Origin: JBALVT01 sp045110675
GTDB lineage: Bacteria; Pseudomonadota; Gammaproteobacteria; Pseudomonadales; Halieaceae
Reading direction: 5' to 3'
Assembly (NCBI GenBank): GCA_045110675.1
Contig: JBGCGJ010000006.1
Location: 62,001-126,000 of the forward strand
DNA: 64,000 nt
A program made the position numbers and the translations under genes. Positions 26,142-38,100 of the stretch are shown piece after piece. Below the pieces are notes generated by a model. The model saw only the letters and a list, made by a program, of their open reading frames with translations. It ran no database searches and was not told the origin of the DNA. The first letter of the stretch is position 1; every line of letters begins with the position of its first letter.

Positions 26142-29132
26142 TCATCCCACATTTGCCAACTTAGTGGAACCACACAACAGGTTCTCGGCATCATCGGCCG
26201 CAACGGGGCGACTGAAGAAATAGCCCTGAGCCTCGTCGCAATTGATAGCCCTCAGGACCTTCAATTGCTTAGCGGACTCAACCCCTTCTGCAACCACTCG
26301 CAGACCAAGCGCTTTAGCCATGTTAACAACGGCCGTCACTATCGCAGCATCGTGATCGTTGCTGCCGATATCCGCCATAAAGCTACGATCGACCTTCAGC
26401 ACGTTGACCGGCAGTGTTTTCAGATAGCTGAGCCCGGAGTAACCCGTTCCAAAATCGTCAATCGAAATGACAATGCCATGGGACTGAAGCGTGGTCAGGG
26501 TGTGATGGGTTAACTCCATGTTTTCCATCAGGCAACTCTCGGTCAGTTCCAATTCCAAAAGTTCAGGCTTCATGCCTGTCTCATCCAATATACGCACAAT
26601 TCTCTCCGCTAGATCTGGCTGGGAAAACTGCACTGGAGAGAGATTTACCGCAATGGTTAATTCTCGAGCTGCCGCTATCTGTAACTCGAGGCTTTGTAGG
26701 CATGAGGTCCTTAACACCCAGTCTCCTATAAGATTGATCAATCGCGTTCGCTCGGCAATGTCTATAAATTCGTTCGGCATCAACAGGCCTCTAACAGGAT
26801 GATTCCAACGAATGAGTGATTCGAACCCGCTAATCTGACCCGTTTTTAAATCGATCTTGGGCTGATAAACAAGTTCGAATTCTTCCCGGTCGATGGCCCC
26901 GGACATTTGGCTTTCCAGGTTCAGCTGTTCCCGCGAGGTGCGATTAATGTCTTCGGAATAATACTCAACATTGTTTTCGCCACTTTGTTGCTCGGCATAA
27001 TATCTTGAGATACTCGCGTGTCTTATTAGGGAGACCGCATCGGCACCGTCAGTTGGAAAAACACCGATGCCAATGTTACTGCTTACGGTGATATTGTGTT
27101 CATTAATAAAAAGAGGTTCGCGCAGAGCATCAAAAATTCTTTTCACAATCCACGTGATCGACTCGATATCTTGAACGGCGGGGAGTAACAAGCCAAATTC
27201 TCCGTCGTTAAGTTTTGATATAGACGTCTCCTCTTCAGATCCGGAAAGCAAAGAAATCGTATCAGAACTACGCAAAACTTCTTTAAGGCGCTCGGCAGTT
27301 TCGCGCAATAATTCGTGAGCACTCTCATGACCGAGTGTGTCGTTCACGCGGTTCAAGTTTTCAAGGCCCAGGGAGAGGACAGCCAATACGCGTCCGTGTC
27401 GTCTCGCCTGCAGCAGCGCTTGCTCAACACGGTCGACGAACAAATTTCTTTCCGGGAGTTGAGTGAGCTGATCGTGGGTGGCATAGCGATCAAGCTGCAG
27501 AGACTTTTCCTGCGCAATACTTTCAAGTTGGGCTATTCGTTCACTTACTTCTACTTGCGGCGAATCAAACGCTGCCTGCTGTTCTGCAATTTCGATATTC
27601 GCATCAAGCTGAACAACGCGATTTTCATCTTCGTTTTCCCAAATCATGACCTTGTTACGCCCACTCTCCTTGGCAAGGTAAAGTGCTCGATCCGCTTTGA
27701 CGACCAATTCGTCTTTGTCATCGGGTTCGCTGTTAATCGACGCCAAACCGAAACTGGCAGTGATTCGCATCGCAGAAGTAAACAGGCCGGGATTGCCCGC
27801 AGTAATCTCTTTGCGCATTCTTTCGGCCACAATGGCCGCCTGGTCTATATTGGATCCATCCAATATGATGCAGAACTCCTCTCCTCCGTAACGCCCCAGT
27901 AGATCGTCGCGCCGGATCTGCTTTTTCAGCACGTCTGCGACAAACTTGATCACCTTGTCACCCACGGCATGGCCATAGTTGTCGTTGACTCGCTTAAAGT
28001 GATCGATGTCCACCATGATACAAACCAGTTCAGTCTGATAATTCTTGGTCCGGTCGAACAAACCAGTAAATTGCTCGGTAAAAGACCGGCGATTGAGACA
28101 GTTCGTTAAAGGATCCCGAGTGGCCAGGTACTGCAGTTCCTTGTTCTTCAAGTTAACATCAGATTGCGTTTGCTTGAGGCTGGTCAGCGTTTCCTTCAAT
28201 GCTTCATTCTTTTTTTCCAGCTCGGTGAGATCGTCAAAAGTGATAACAACGCCCCGAACATTATCTTTGCCGTCATGAACTGGCGTGCTATTGACGGTGA
28301 AGGACCGCTCTAAATTCGAATTTTTATGCAGGGTTAATTTTTCGCCAGTAAGACTGACACCTGACTTGATTACTCTCGACCAGGGCAGTCGCTCTGGCAG
28401 CACTGGCGTGTCAGTCTGATAGGAGCTCCAGTTCAAGTTGTTCGCATTGGCACCTATAATTTGTCTGGTTTTAACCGCCGCGCCATCGGCAAAGGCCTCG
28501 TTAGCCAATACAACATGACCGTGCTCATCTAGGATTAACACCCCTTCCGCCAGCGCATCAAACGCTGCGGTCACTCTTTCGGGCACGACCTGACTCGGAT
28601 CTAATTCCCGCAGCACTCGCTTTAAGAAAAGCATGTAAAGAGGAAAACCGGCGATGGCCGAGAACAGAGCTAAGGTCAACAAGGGGTCATCCTTTAAAGG
28701 AGAATACCAAGTGGTATCTGGCTCCATAAACCTTACCTCTACAGAGCCCCAACGTTGATCCCCCTTAAATATCGGCACAATAACCTGGCTTTGTGTAGAT
28801 AACTTTTCATTTCTGTCCAGTGTCCAAAACTCTTCATGCTGACCCGCGATTACGCTTTCATCACCTGCCAATGACCGGAATGCGGCAGATTCAATATCCT
28901 CATTGCGCTCTACCAAGGCCTCAAGCGTTGTTCGAATATGCCTTTGCTCGCCGGCAATGACCAAGGAGGAAAACTGCACCGCCAGAGATTCGCTAAAACT
29001 CTTGCGATGCTCTAACTCGAGCTGTTGCCCCCGGGGAACAAGCCCAAGCCAATCTGCCACGAATAAAATACTTAGCGAGAGCATAATTAAGCCAAAGCTG
29101 ACTCGTACTGTGGGGCTAACTTGCAATCTCAT
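26142..29132 (-). CDS. Membrane sensor protein with PAS, two GGDEF domains and an EAL domain
   Basis: A 996-residue c-di-GMP enzyme. Membrane segments at about 12-30 and 150-170 enclose a periplasmic sensor; PAS follows at about 185-305. The first GGDEF domain (about 335-500) is intact, with GRYGGEEF (416-420) and a correctly spaced RRDD inhibition site. The second (about 550-700) is degenerate: LNDGEF replaces GGDEF. The EAL domain (about 745-990) has ESL for EAL at 771-773 but keeps LELTES and DDFGTGYSGL. The sensor and PAS parts are clearly paralogous to those of the 968-residue hybrid kinase. It lies between giant gene 2 (27 bp) and a HlyD-like gene (55 bp). Direction of net activity cannot be told from sequence. 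Confidence 0.92.
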   Translation of the reverse strand: MRLQVSPTVRVSFGLIMLSLSILFVADWLGLVPRGQQLELEHRKSFSESLAVQFSSLVIAGEQRHIRTTLEALVERNEDIESAAFRSLAGDESVIAGQHEEFWTLDRNEKLSTQSQVIVPIFKGDQRWGSVEVRFMEPDTTWYSPLKDDPLLTLALFSAIAGFPLYMLFLKRVLRELDPSQVVPERVTAAFDALAEGVLILDEHGHVVLANEAFADGAAVKTRQIIGANANNLNWSSYQTDTPVLPERLPWSRVIKSGVSLTGEKLTLHKNSNLERSFTVNSTPVHDGKDNVRGVVITFDDLTELEKKNEALKETLTSLKQTQSDVNLKNKELQYLATRDPLTNCLNRRSFTEQFTGLFDRTKNYQTELVCIMVDIDHFKRVNDNYGHAVGDKVIKFVADVLKKQIRRDDLLGRYGGEEFCIILDGSNIDQAAIVAERMRKEITAGNPGLFTSAMRITASFGLASINSEPDDKDELVVKADRALYLAKESGRNKVMIWENEDENRVVQLDANIEIAEQQAAFDSPQVEVSERIAQLESIAQEKSLQLDRYATHDQLTQLPERNLFVDRVEQALLQARRHGRVLAVLSLGLENLNRVNDTLGHESAHELLRETAERLKEVLRSSDTISLLSGSEEETSISKLNDGEFGLLLPAVQDIESITWIVKRIFDALREPLFINEHNITVSSNIGIGVFPTDGADAVSLIRHASISRYYAEQQSGENNVEYYSEDINRTSREQLNLESQMSGAIDREEFELVYQPKIDLKTGQISGFESLIRWNHPVRGLLMPNEFIDIAERTRLINLIGDWVLRTSCLQSLELQIAAARELTIAVNLSPVQFSQPDLAERIVRILDETGMKPELLELELTESCLMENMELTHHTLTTLQSHGIVISIDDFGTGYSGLSYLKTLPVNVLKVDRSFMADIGSNDHDAAIVTAVVNMAKALGLRVVAEGVESAKQLKVLRAINCDEAQGYFFSRPVAADDAENLLCGSTKLANVG

Positions 29133-29159
29133 CGGTCGGATCCCCTGCGAATATTGATA

Positions 29160-32100
29160 CTATTCAAAAAGCGCATTCACTTTCTCCGGAGTTGCCTCAG
29201 TGTTCGCGGCATCTTTATCTTTGCTTTTGTTTTTACCTTTGGTGGCCAGAATTGGCAACGGATCATAGGCGCTCCAAAGAGGTACTGTGCTGAGTAAGCT
29301 CGCGACCAGCGCTCCTCCGCGCAAGCCATAGGCCACCAGTCCCGCCATTAGACCAACCCCCGAGGTACTAACCACCTGGACGACAAAATCTTCGTTGGTA
29401 ATTTCTGGAGTGTCCATCTGGTTTTTCATCGCGTCGATGTCCCGCCACAATTCCGGGTTGTTCAAAACTGACCTGACGTGCTGCATTTCTAATTTTGCGT
29501 TCAATGTCCCGTCTATTCGCTCTAGTTCGACGGCAGTAATCGGTACACTAAAGGTTTGTTGTTCCGGCGCGACTTTATCGACAATCTTTGATATTTCGTT
29601 AGTGTTCACAGTCCCCGCGTCGATTAGCGCGATGATATCTTCAGGAATTTTCGCGTCAGCTTGTGGTGGCTGAGTCAGGTTTCCGCGGGAGCTACCACCC
29701 AATCGAGAAACATCTGCGGGCTCAGCGATTTCACCGGGTGTCGATGCGGTTGCGTCATTCGACACCTGTGTCGGGCTTGTACTGGCAACCGCCGGCGACG
29801 CCAACTGCGGGGAAAGCGGATTTGGGCTTGCCGTGTCGGAGCCTGGGACCAGTGCTTCCGGGAGGATTTCCTCCGGGCCAGGAGTTAGCGGTTCGGTGGG
29901 TTCTGGCAGTGGAACAGGCTCCGGCGAAGGCTCCTGTGGCTCGGGGCTTGGAGTTGGAGGTTCGGGCAGCGGCTCTGGTTCCGGTTGTGGAGTCGGCTCT
30001 GGTTCAGGCAGCGGCTCTGGCTCCGGGGTGGGCTCGGGTTCCGGCGTGGGCTCCGGAGCGGGTGTAACAACCGGCGGCAATACTGGTGGAACTGCGGTAG
30101 CTGTCGGAACAACGTGATTGCTAATCAGCGCCTCGGAAGTCGAGTGACCATCCAGGTAAGAAACTTGCACCCTCAAATTTGTGCCCACATCGACATTGGA
30201 TAGCAGGTAAGTTGCTGCGCTGCCTACAGTGGTCCAGCTAACGCCACCATCTGTGGATCGCTCCCACAAATAGCTGAGAGTTCCGATGCCGTCTTCGTCC
30301 GCTATGCCGCTAGTGTTTATACTGAGCAACTGGCCTTCGGTCGCAGTGCCCGAAATCAGGGGAAGTCCAGAGGGTGCATCGTTGACGTTGGCAACTGGGC
30401 CTACCGCTGTGCTGCTAACACTTTCGTTGGTGCCACCCGTATCAAGATAGCTTGCGACGACCGTTATCGCAGCCCCTACATCTGCTTGTACCAGCGTATA
30501 GTTCGAGCTGGTTGCACCAATGATGTCAACACCACCTCGCTGCCACTGGTAGGCGATCGTGCCGAGGCCATCGAGATCAGCCAAGGTGTTGGTGGCGGTT
30601 AGTATCTGATCTTCGGTGGGAGTACCACTGATGGTCACGTTACCGGTCGGGGAATTATTGGTATTCGTCACCAAGGCAGTGGATGCGCTAGAGACTTGTT
30701 CCGGCGTGAAACGATCGTCGGTATAACTGGCCAAGACGCTAATCGCCGTTCCCACGTCGGCCGACACGGCAGTATATGTCGTCCCAGTCGCGCCGGAGAT
30801 ATTCACACCGTCGCGCTGCCATTGGTAGCTAATCAGGCCGCTGAGACCATCCGCATCCGCCAAACTGTTACTTGCTGTCAGGGTCGCACCCTCGGCAGGC
30901 GTTAGGTTGTCGATCAACACACTGCCTGTTGGTGCATCGTTAATGTTGGCGATTGGGCCAACTCCAGCACTGCTGACACTCTCGTTGGTGCCACCTAAGT
31001 CCTGGTAACGGGCGATGACCGTAATGGTTTGGCCTACGTCAGCTTGCGCCAATGTGTAAGTCGTTCCGGTTTCACCAGCGATGTCTACACCACCGCGCTG
31101 CCACTGGTAGCTTATAGTGCCAAGCCCATCGGCATCAGCCAGTGTATTACTCGCGGTGAGGATTTGATCTTCACTGGGAGTCCCGCTGATCGTTACAGTG
31201 CCCGTGGGGGAGTCGTTCGTGTTGGTCACGAACGCAGTGGATGCGCTCGACACTTGTTCTGGAGTAAAGCGATCATCAGTGTAGCTGGCAACAACACTAA
31301 TGGCAGATCCGACATCGGCCGACACGGTGGTGTAAGTAGTGCCCGTCGCACCGGCAATATCCACGCCGCCACGCTGCCACTGATAAGTAATCGTATCCGT
31401 TAAACCATCAGCATCCGCCAAGCTGTTGCTGGCTGTCAGGGTTGCGCCCTGAGCCGGGGTCAGATTGTCTATCAGCACCGAACCGGTGGGCGCATCATTA
31501 ATATTCGCGATCGCTGCGGTCTGTACCGACGCCAGCGGACCTTCCATGGTCGAAAAAACATCGGTGTATCGCACTTCCACATGAAGCTGAGTACCGACGT
31601 CGGCATCGCCCAAGGCATAAGTTGAAGCTGTCGCACCAGCGATTAATACATTGTTTTGGAACCATTGGAAGGTGAAGCTGCCCAAACCATCTTCGTCACT
31701 CAGGCCAGAGGTATTGGCGGTCAGGGTTTGATCTTCCGTTGGAATACCCGTAATCGTAACGGCTCCACCGGGCAGGTCATTCAGGTTAGCGATGGGACCC
31801 ACACCGGCGCTGCCAACCGATTCATTAGTGCCGCCACCATCTAGGTAGTTGGCAATCACGGAAATAGTGGCTCCCACATCAGCTTGCACCAATGTGTAAG
31901 TAGTTCCCGTCTCACCCAGAATGTCGACACCGCCGCGCTGCCATTGGTAGCTGATCGCACCCAAGCCATCTAAATCTGCCAAGGTGTTGGCGGCAGTTAA
32001 CATTTGATCTTCAGTGGGAATGCCACTGATCGTCACAGTGCCCGTGGGCGAATCGTTGGTATTGGTCACCAGGGCCGTGGATGCACTCGATACTTGCTCC

Positions 32101-35100
32101 GCAGTGAATCGATCATCCGTATAGCTGGCCACGACGCTGATGGCTGTTCCGACGTCGGTCGCCACGGTGGTGTAGCTGCTGCCTGTCGCACCGGAGATAT
32201 CCACTCCGTCACGCTGCCATTGATAAGCAATGAGACCACTCAGGCCATCGATATCCGCCAAACTGTTGCTCACTGTAAGCGTTGCACCTTGAGCCGGTGT
32301 CAAGTTGTCGATCAACACGGCGCCTGTCGGCGCATCATTAATATTCGCGATTGCGGCGGTTTGAGCCGACGCCAAAGGTCCTTCCACTGTCGACTGAAGG
32401 TCGGTGTAGCCCACTTCCACATGGATCTGGGTACCGACATCGGCATCACCCAAAGTGAACGTAGCGCCAGTTGCACCGCCGATCAGAACATTGTCTCGGA
32501 ACCACTGGTAAGTAAAACTGCCGAGACCATCTTCGTCGCTCAAACCGGAAGTATCCGCTGTGAGTATTTGGTCTTCGGTCGGCGTGCCTGTAATGACTAC
32601 GCTGCCGAGGGGTAAGTCGTTTAAGTTGGCGACGGGACCCAGACCGGCACTGCCAACAGATTCATTGGTTCCGCCAAGATCCAGATAGCTGGCAACCACT
32701 GTGATGATTTGGCCAACGTCGGCCTGGATCAGTGTGTAAGTGGTGCCCGTTGCGCCACTGATATCCACACCGCCGCGCTGCCACTGGTACGCGATGGTGC
32801 CCAGGCCATCGTCATCGGCCAAAGTATTGCTTGCAGTAAGTATTTGATCTTCAGTAGGCGTGCCACTGATCGTCACAGTGCCGGTAGGAGAGTCATTGGT
32901 GTTGGTGACTGCAGCGGTCGACCCGCTAGACACTTGTTCCAGAGTTGATCGATCATCGGTGTAACTGGCCACCACGCTGATGGCTGTTCCGACGTCCGCG
33001 GATACGGTGGTGTATGTGCTGCCGGTGGCCCCTGAAATATCAACTCCGTCACGCTGCCACTGGTAGCTTATGCTGCCACTGAGTCCGTCTAAATCTGCAA
33101 GGGTATTGGAAGCGGTTAGCAAGGTGCCCTGGGCCGGGGTCAAGTTGTCGATCAGCACGGAGCCGGTGGGCGCATCATTAACATTCGCGATTGTTGCAGT
33201 CTGAGCTGACGCCAACGGTCCTTCTGGTGTTAATTGAAGATCGGTATAGCTAACTTCGACGTGAATCTGGGTACCGACATCGGCATCACCCAAAGTGAAC
33301 GTAGCGCCAGTTGCACCGCCGATCAGAACATTGTCTCTAAACCACTGGTAACTGAAACTTCCAAGGCCATCTTCGTCACTCAGAACTGAGGTATCTGCTG
33401 TTAAAATCTGGTCTTCTGTTGGAGTGCCAGTAATCGCAACGGCTCCGCCGGGCAGATCATTCAGGTTAGCGATGGGACCCACACCGGCGCTGCTAACGGA
33501 TTCATTGGTTCCACCAAGATCCAGATAGCTGGCAACCACTGTGATGGTTTGGCCAACGTCCGCCTGAATCAGTGTGTAAGTACTGTTCGTCGCGCCACTA
33601 ATATCCACACCGCCGCGCTGCCACTGATACGTGATCGAACCCAGGCCGTCCAAATCGGCCAAGGCGTTGGCGGCGGTTAGTATTTGATCTTCAGTAGGCG
33701 TGCCACTGATCGTCACCGTGCCCGTGGGCAAATCGTTGGTATTGGTAACCGCAGCGGTCGATCCGCTGGACACTTGCTCCGGGGTTGACTGACCGTCGGT
33801 GTAACTAGCTATAACGCTAATAGCCGTTCCAACGTCCGCGGAAACCGTCGTGTAAGTGCTTGCGGTAGCTCCGGAAATATCCACCCCGTCGCGCTGCCAC
33901 TGATAGGTAATGGTGCCAAGGCCATCGGCATCGGCCAAGCTGTTACTCGCCGTCAGCGTTGCGCCCTGTGCCGGAGTCATGTCGTCGATCAGCACTGAGC
34001 CGGTGGGTGGATCATTAATGTTGGCGATCGCAACCGTTTGCGCTGAGGCGAGCGGACCTTCTACGGTTAGCAGGACATCGGTATACCCCACCTCCACATG
34101 GATCTGGGTGCCGACATCGGCATCGCCCAAGGTGTAAGTAGAACCGGTTGCACCGCTGATCAGAACATTGTCTCTAAACCACTGGTAACTGAAACTGCCG
34201 AGGCCATCTTCGTCGCTTAAACCGGATGTATCCGCTGTGAGTATTTGGTCTTCGGTCGGCGTACCTGTAATGACTACGCTGCCGAGGGGTAAGTCGTTTA
34301 AGTTGGCGACGGGACCCACACCGGCACTGCTAACGGATTCATTGCTTCCATCTGCGTCGGTATAGCTGGCTACCACAGAAATGGTTGCCCCCACATCAGC
34401 CTGCGCCAAGGTGTAAGTCGTTCCGGTTTCACCGGCGATATCGACACCGCCGCGCTGCCACTGGTAGCTTATCGTGCCAAGGCCATCGACGTCGGCGAGT
34501 GTGTTACCGGCAGTCAAGATTTGATCTTCTGTAGGCGTACCCGTAATCGTTACCGAGCCCGTCGGTGCGTCATTGTCGGCAGTGACGTTAATCGTAATAG
34601 TGTTTAAAGACGGGTCTGTGTTTGCGCCGCCGTTAAGAACGCCACCGTCATCGACAACCTGAAAGGTAAACGTATCTAAACCTGTGCCATTAGCATCCGC
34701 TACAGGTTTGAATTTTAATCGCCCGGCGGTAATATCGGCGACTGCAATCGAATCTGTGGCGTTCTGCTGCTCGCCACCATCGACAATGCCATCTCCGTTA
34801 GCATCTATATACAAAACACCTGACGCGGGAGGAGTAGCGAGATAAACGCTACTAAAATTATTCGCGGGCGAATCACTGGTATCCGTAAAGCCAAAATCGA
34901 CAACGGTAAATACATAGTCGGTATCTTCAAGCGTGGTGACCGTTTTATCCGCACCTTGAGGCGCGTCATTGATATTGTTGACGGTAATATTGAAGCTGGT
35001 GACAGCTAGCGAACCGCCAGCGCCGTCGCTAACCGTGAACGAAAATATATCCGATGTAGTGTCGATATCGGTATCTTGATAACTGATTATTCCAGCATTG

Positions 35101-38100
35101 ATATCTGCTTGCGTGAAAGTGCTGCCAACACCCAGAGCAACAGCACTTCTAAAAATGGTGCCGTGCTGAACGTCGGTGTTAATGGTGTAGGTAATTTCGG
35201 ATGGCGTATTATCTGCGTCAGTCACCTCCAGCATGGCTTGGGTGATAGTGACTGTGCCCTCCTCAAAGGCAGTGGCACCAGTGTTTGCAAACAGCACAGG
35301 ATCAACATTGCTGGGCTCGACCGTGATTGCAACCGTTGCAGTGGAGGTCGAGACACCACCGGCGAGCGCAGCGATTTCTTCAGCTCCCAAAGCTCTGGTA
35401 AAAATTTGCGCATCGTCGATTTGACCATTGAAATCAAAGCTACTGTTGCCAAACCCATGCGCACCGATGAACGTATTACTTCCTCGAGCATAAACAATCG
35501 ACTGATTTGCGGCCTCCGAATGGATCAAAGCTCCATTGAGATAAATCGAAATTGTATTGAGGCTATCACTGTAAGTTGCAGCGACATGATTCCAGCTACC
35601 CTCAACATTGACTCCCGTATAGACAAAATTCAAACCACCCGAGTCGTAGTAGAACGCCTCGAGGTTGCCCGATCCCTCCACACGCATCGCAAAATTATCG
35701 CCAAGGGAGAGAACTTCCCGGCTCCCTCCCGTAGATGTGTTTATCCACGCGGCAAGAGTTACATCGGCTGGGTTCGCAAACATGCCAGTGACTTCGACAT
35801 AATCTCCGGCGCCATCAAGATTGAGAACTTCTCCGCGTGCACCGCCAACATCCGAAATTGTCGCACCTACTAGCGTCCCATTTTGAGCTGTGCCCGTACT
35901 GTGGTCATCTGCACTACCACCTTCAAAATCATAGCGCCCAGCCAAATCCAAAAGTGCGGTGGTCGAAATATTTAAGGTGTCTGACCCGGTAAAACTCGCG
36001 GTGGGTGTGAACTGAAGTCCATCAAGCGCAGTGTTTATGTCGCTCTCCAAACCCTCAATCACCATCGATGCAGTCCCGTCTCCTCCATCCACAAAAACAA
36101 TATTCGATAAATTCGCCAGAGCGAGGGTGCCATTCGCCACCGAGAGACTCACCTGTACCGATGAGTTTGCGGCGATGCCGTCACTGATACTGACAACGTT
36201 GGCCCCAGAATAAACAAACGCAGTGTCCTCTTCAGTTGTCACTGCTGCCGGTGCTGTGATGGCCAGAGCTGTCTCGTTAACATTCGAGACGGTAACGCTA
36301 ATTGCCTGAGTATCAATACCGCCGTTACCATCGCTAACCTGTGTGGTCACCTCGTAGGTATTATCACCATCGAGATCCGCCGGTGTTTCAAAATCCGGCG
36401 CTGCAGTAAAAGTCAGAACACCCGAGCTACTGCCGATGGTAAAAAAGTTATCGTCATCGCTCGCTGGATCCAGGCTGTAAACCGGGGTTCCTCCATCGGC
36501 GTCACTTGATGTAACTGTTGTTACGGCCTGGCTGTTTTCAACAACACTGATTGACGATGTCGCACCGCCGCCGTTGGATGTAATGATGGGATTGGCGTTA
36601 GAAGCCGTCACGACGATGCTGTAATCTTCGGCTTCACCATCGGTAAAACTGCCGAACGAGGGAGCGGGGGCGCCATAAGACAAAGCTACACGCAATCTTG
36701 TCGTGCCAATGGCCGCGTCGTTTGGAGCCGTGATGCTAATAGTGTGGGGCCCGGCCGTGCCAACTCCCGCTGCCAGCACGTAGGCTTCACCTGAATCTGC
36801 AAAATCGCCGTCACGATTCCAGTCGATCCAAGCATTTATAAATTCATTTGAGTCCAGATCAATCGTGACTGAGAGATTGGCAGAAGCTCCCTGTTCGATG
36901 GTGGTCGATTGTGCTGTGTAATCCCCGTAGCCACCAATTTCCGCAACGGTACTATTATTGATACTCCCCAGGGTTACATTAGTAATCCACTCGAAGCTGT
37001 TGTCCTGGCCATTAGTTGCAGGATGACTGATGCCTTGACCCAAACTTTCCAGCTCATTAATGTCCGCGAGGCTTAGCGAGCGATCATAAAGCCGAACATC
37101 GTCAATCAAGCCATCAAAATCTGCGGAAGCTCCGTCGCTGGCACCGATACCCAAAGGCTGGTTGTTGTCGACACTGGTGACAAGCGCGTTGGTGGCCGAA
37201 TCAATCAGGTTGCCATCGACATACAATTCGAAAGTATTGCCACTGCGCAACGCTGTAACATGGTGCCACTGACCATCGAGAACACCATTGGTCGTGAGTG
37301 CCACTGTTTCGACACCAGAGAAAACGTTCAGGTTTACTTCCCCGGCACCCGTTGTGTAGATAACCCAGCCGTCGTCTCCGCCACCGGCATCTCCCACCAG
37401 GCGTCCAGTTGTACCGGAGTGGGTGGAATTAACCCAAAAGGAAACCGAAAAGTCACCGCTACCAAAGTCAGTTTGTGCGGCGTCTGCAGCTTCCAAATAA
37501 TCAAGGTTGCCGCTGGTGTCTAACGAAAAGCTGCCAACATTGCCCGCGCCAAAGGTGGCTCCGTTAATCAATGTGCCATCATTGCTCTGAATACTGGAAT
37601 CGCTAACCGTAGTACCACTACCTTCCTCAAACTCGTAATGGGCGACAAGACTAGTTGTAATATCTAAAGTTGCACGCCAGTAAGCTTGAGCCTCCAGTGA
37701 GATTGCGGTGCTAACTTCTACCGTGCCGGTCTCATATTCCAAGTCCCAATCACCACCCAAAGTGGCATGGCCTGTTAAATCATCGGAGGCGGCAACATCC
37801 GCGGTCGTTAAGCTGGCGATCTCACTTATCAGATTTTGGCCGCTAGCAGTGGCAGCGAGGTTGCAGCCATAAATCAGGATATCTGCATTGGGATCCAAAT
37901 AATTCGCCCACTCGCTAAACTGTTCCTGATACAGAGGTAAATTATCAGAGGTGAGTTTGGTGCTACCCAAATCAACCGCACCATCACCTCCGTGGGAGAT
38001 GATGTGTATCGCATCGACGCTTTCATAGGCTTGCAAACTTTGGCTTATCTGCGCAATACCGTCGCGGAAATTGTCGAGAAGAATCACTTCGATACTGCGC

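Noticed and set aside
30105..34565. Regular direct repeats that could suggest a CRISPR array
   Set aside because: The units are about 280 bp, coding, in frame and diverged throughout; there are no short identical repeats with unique spacers and no cas genes.
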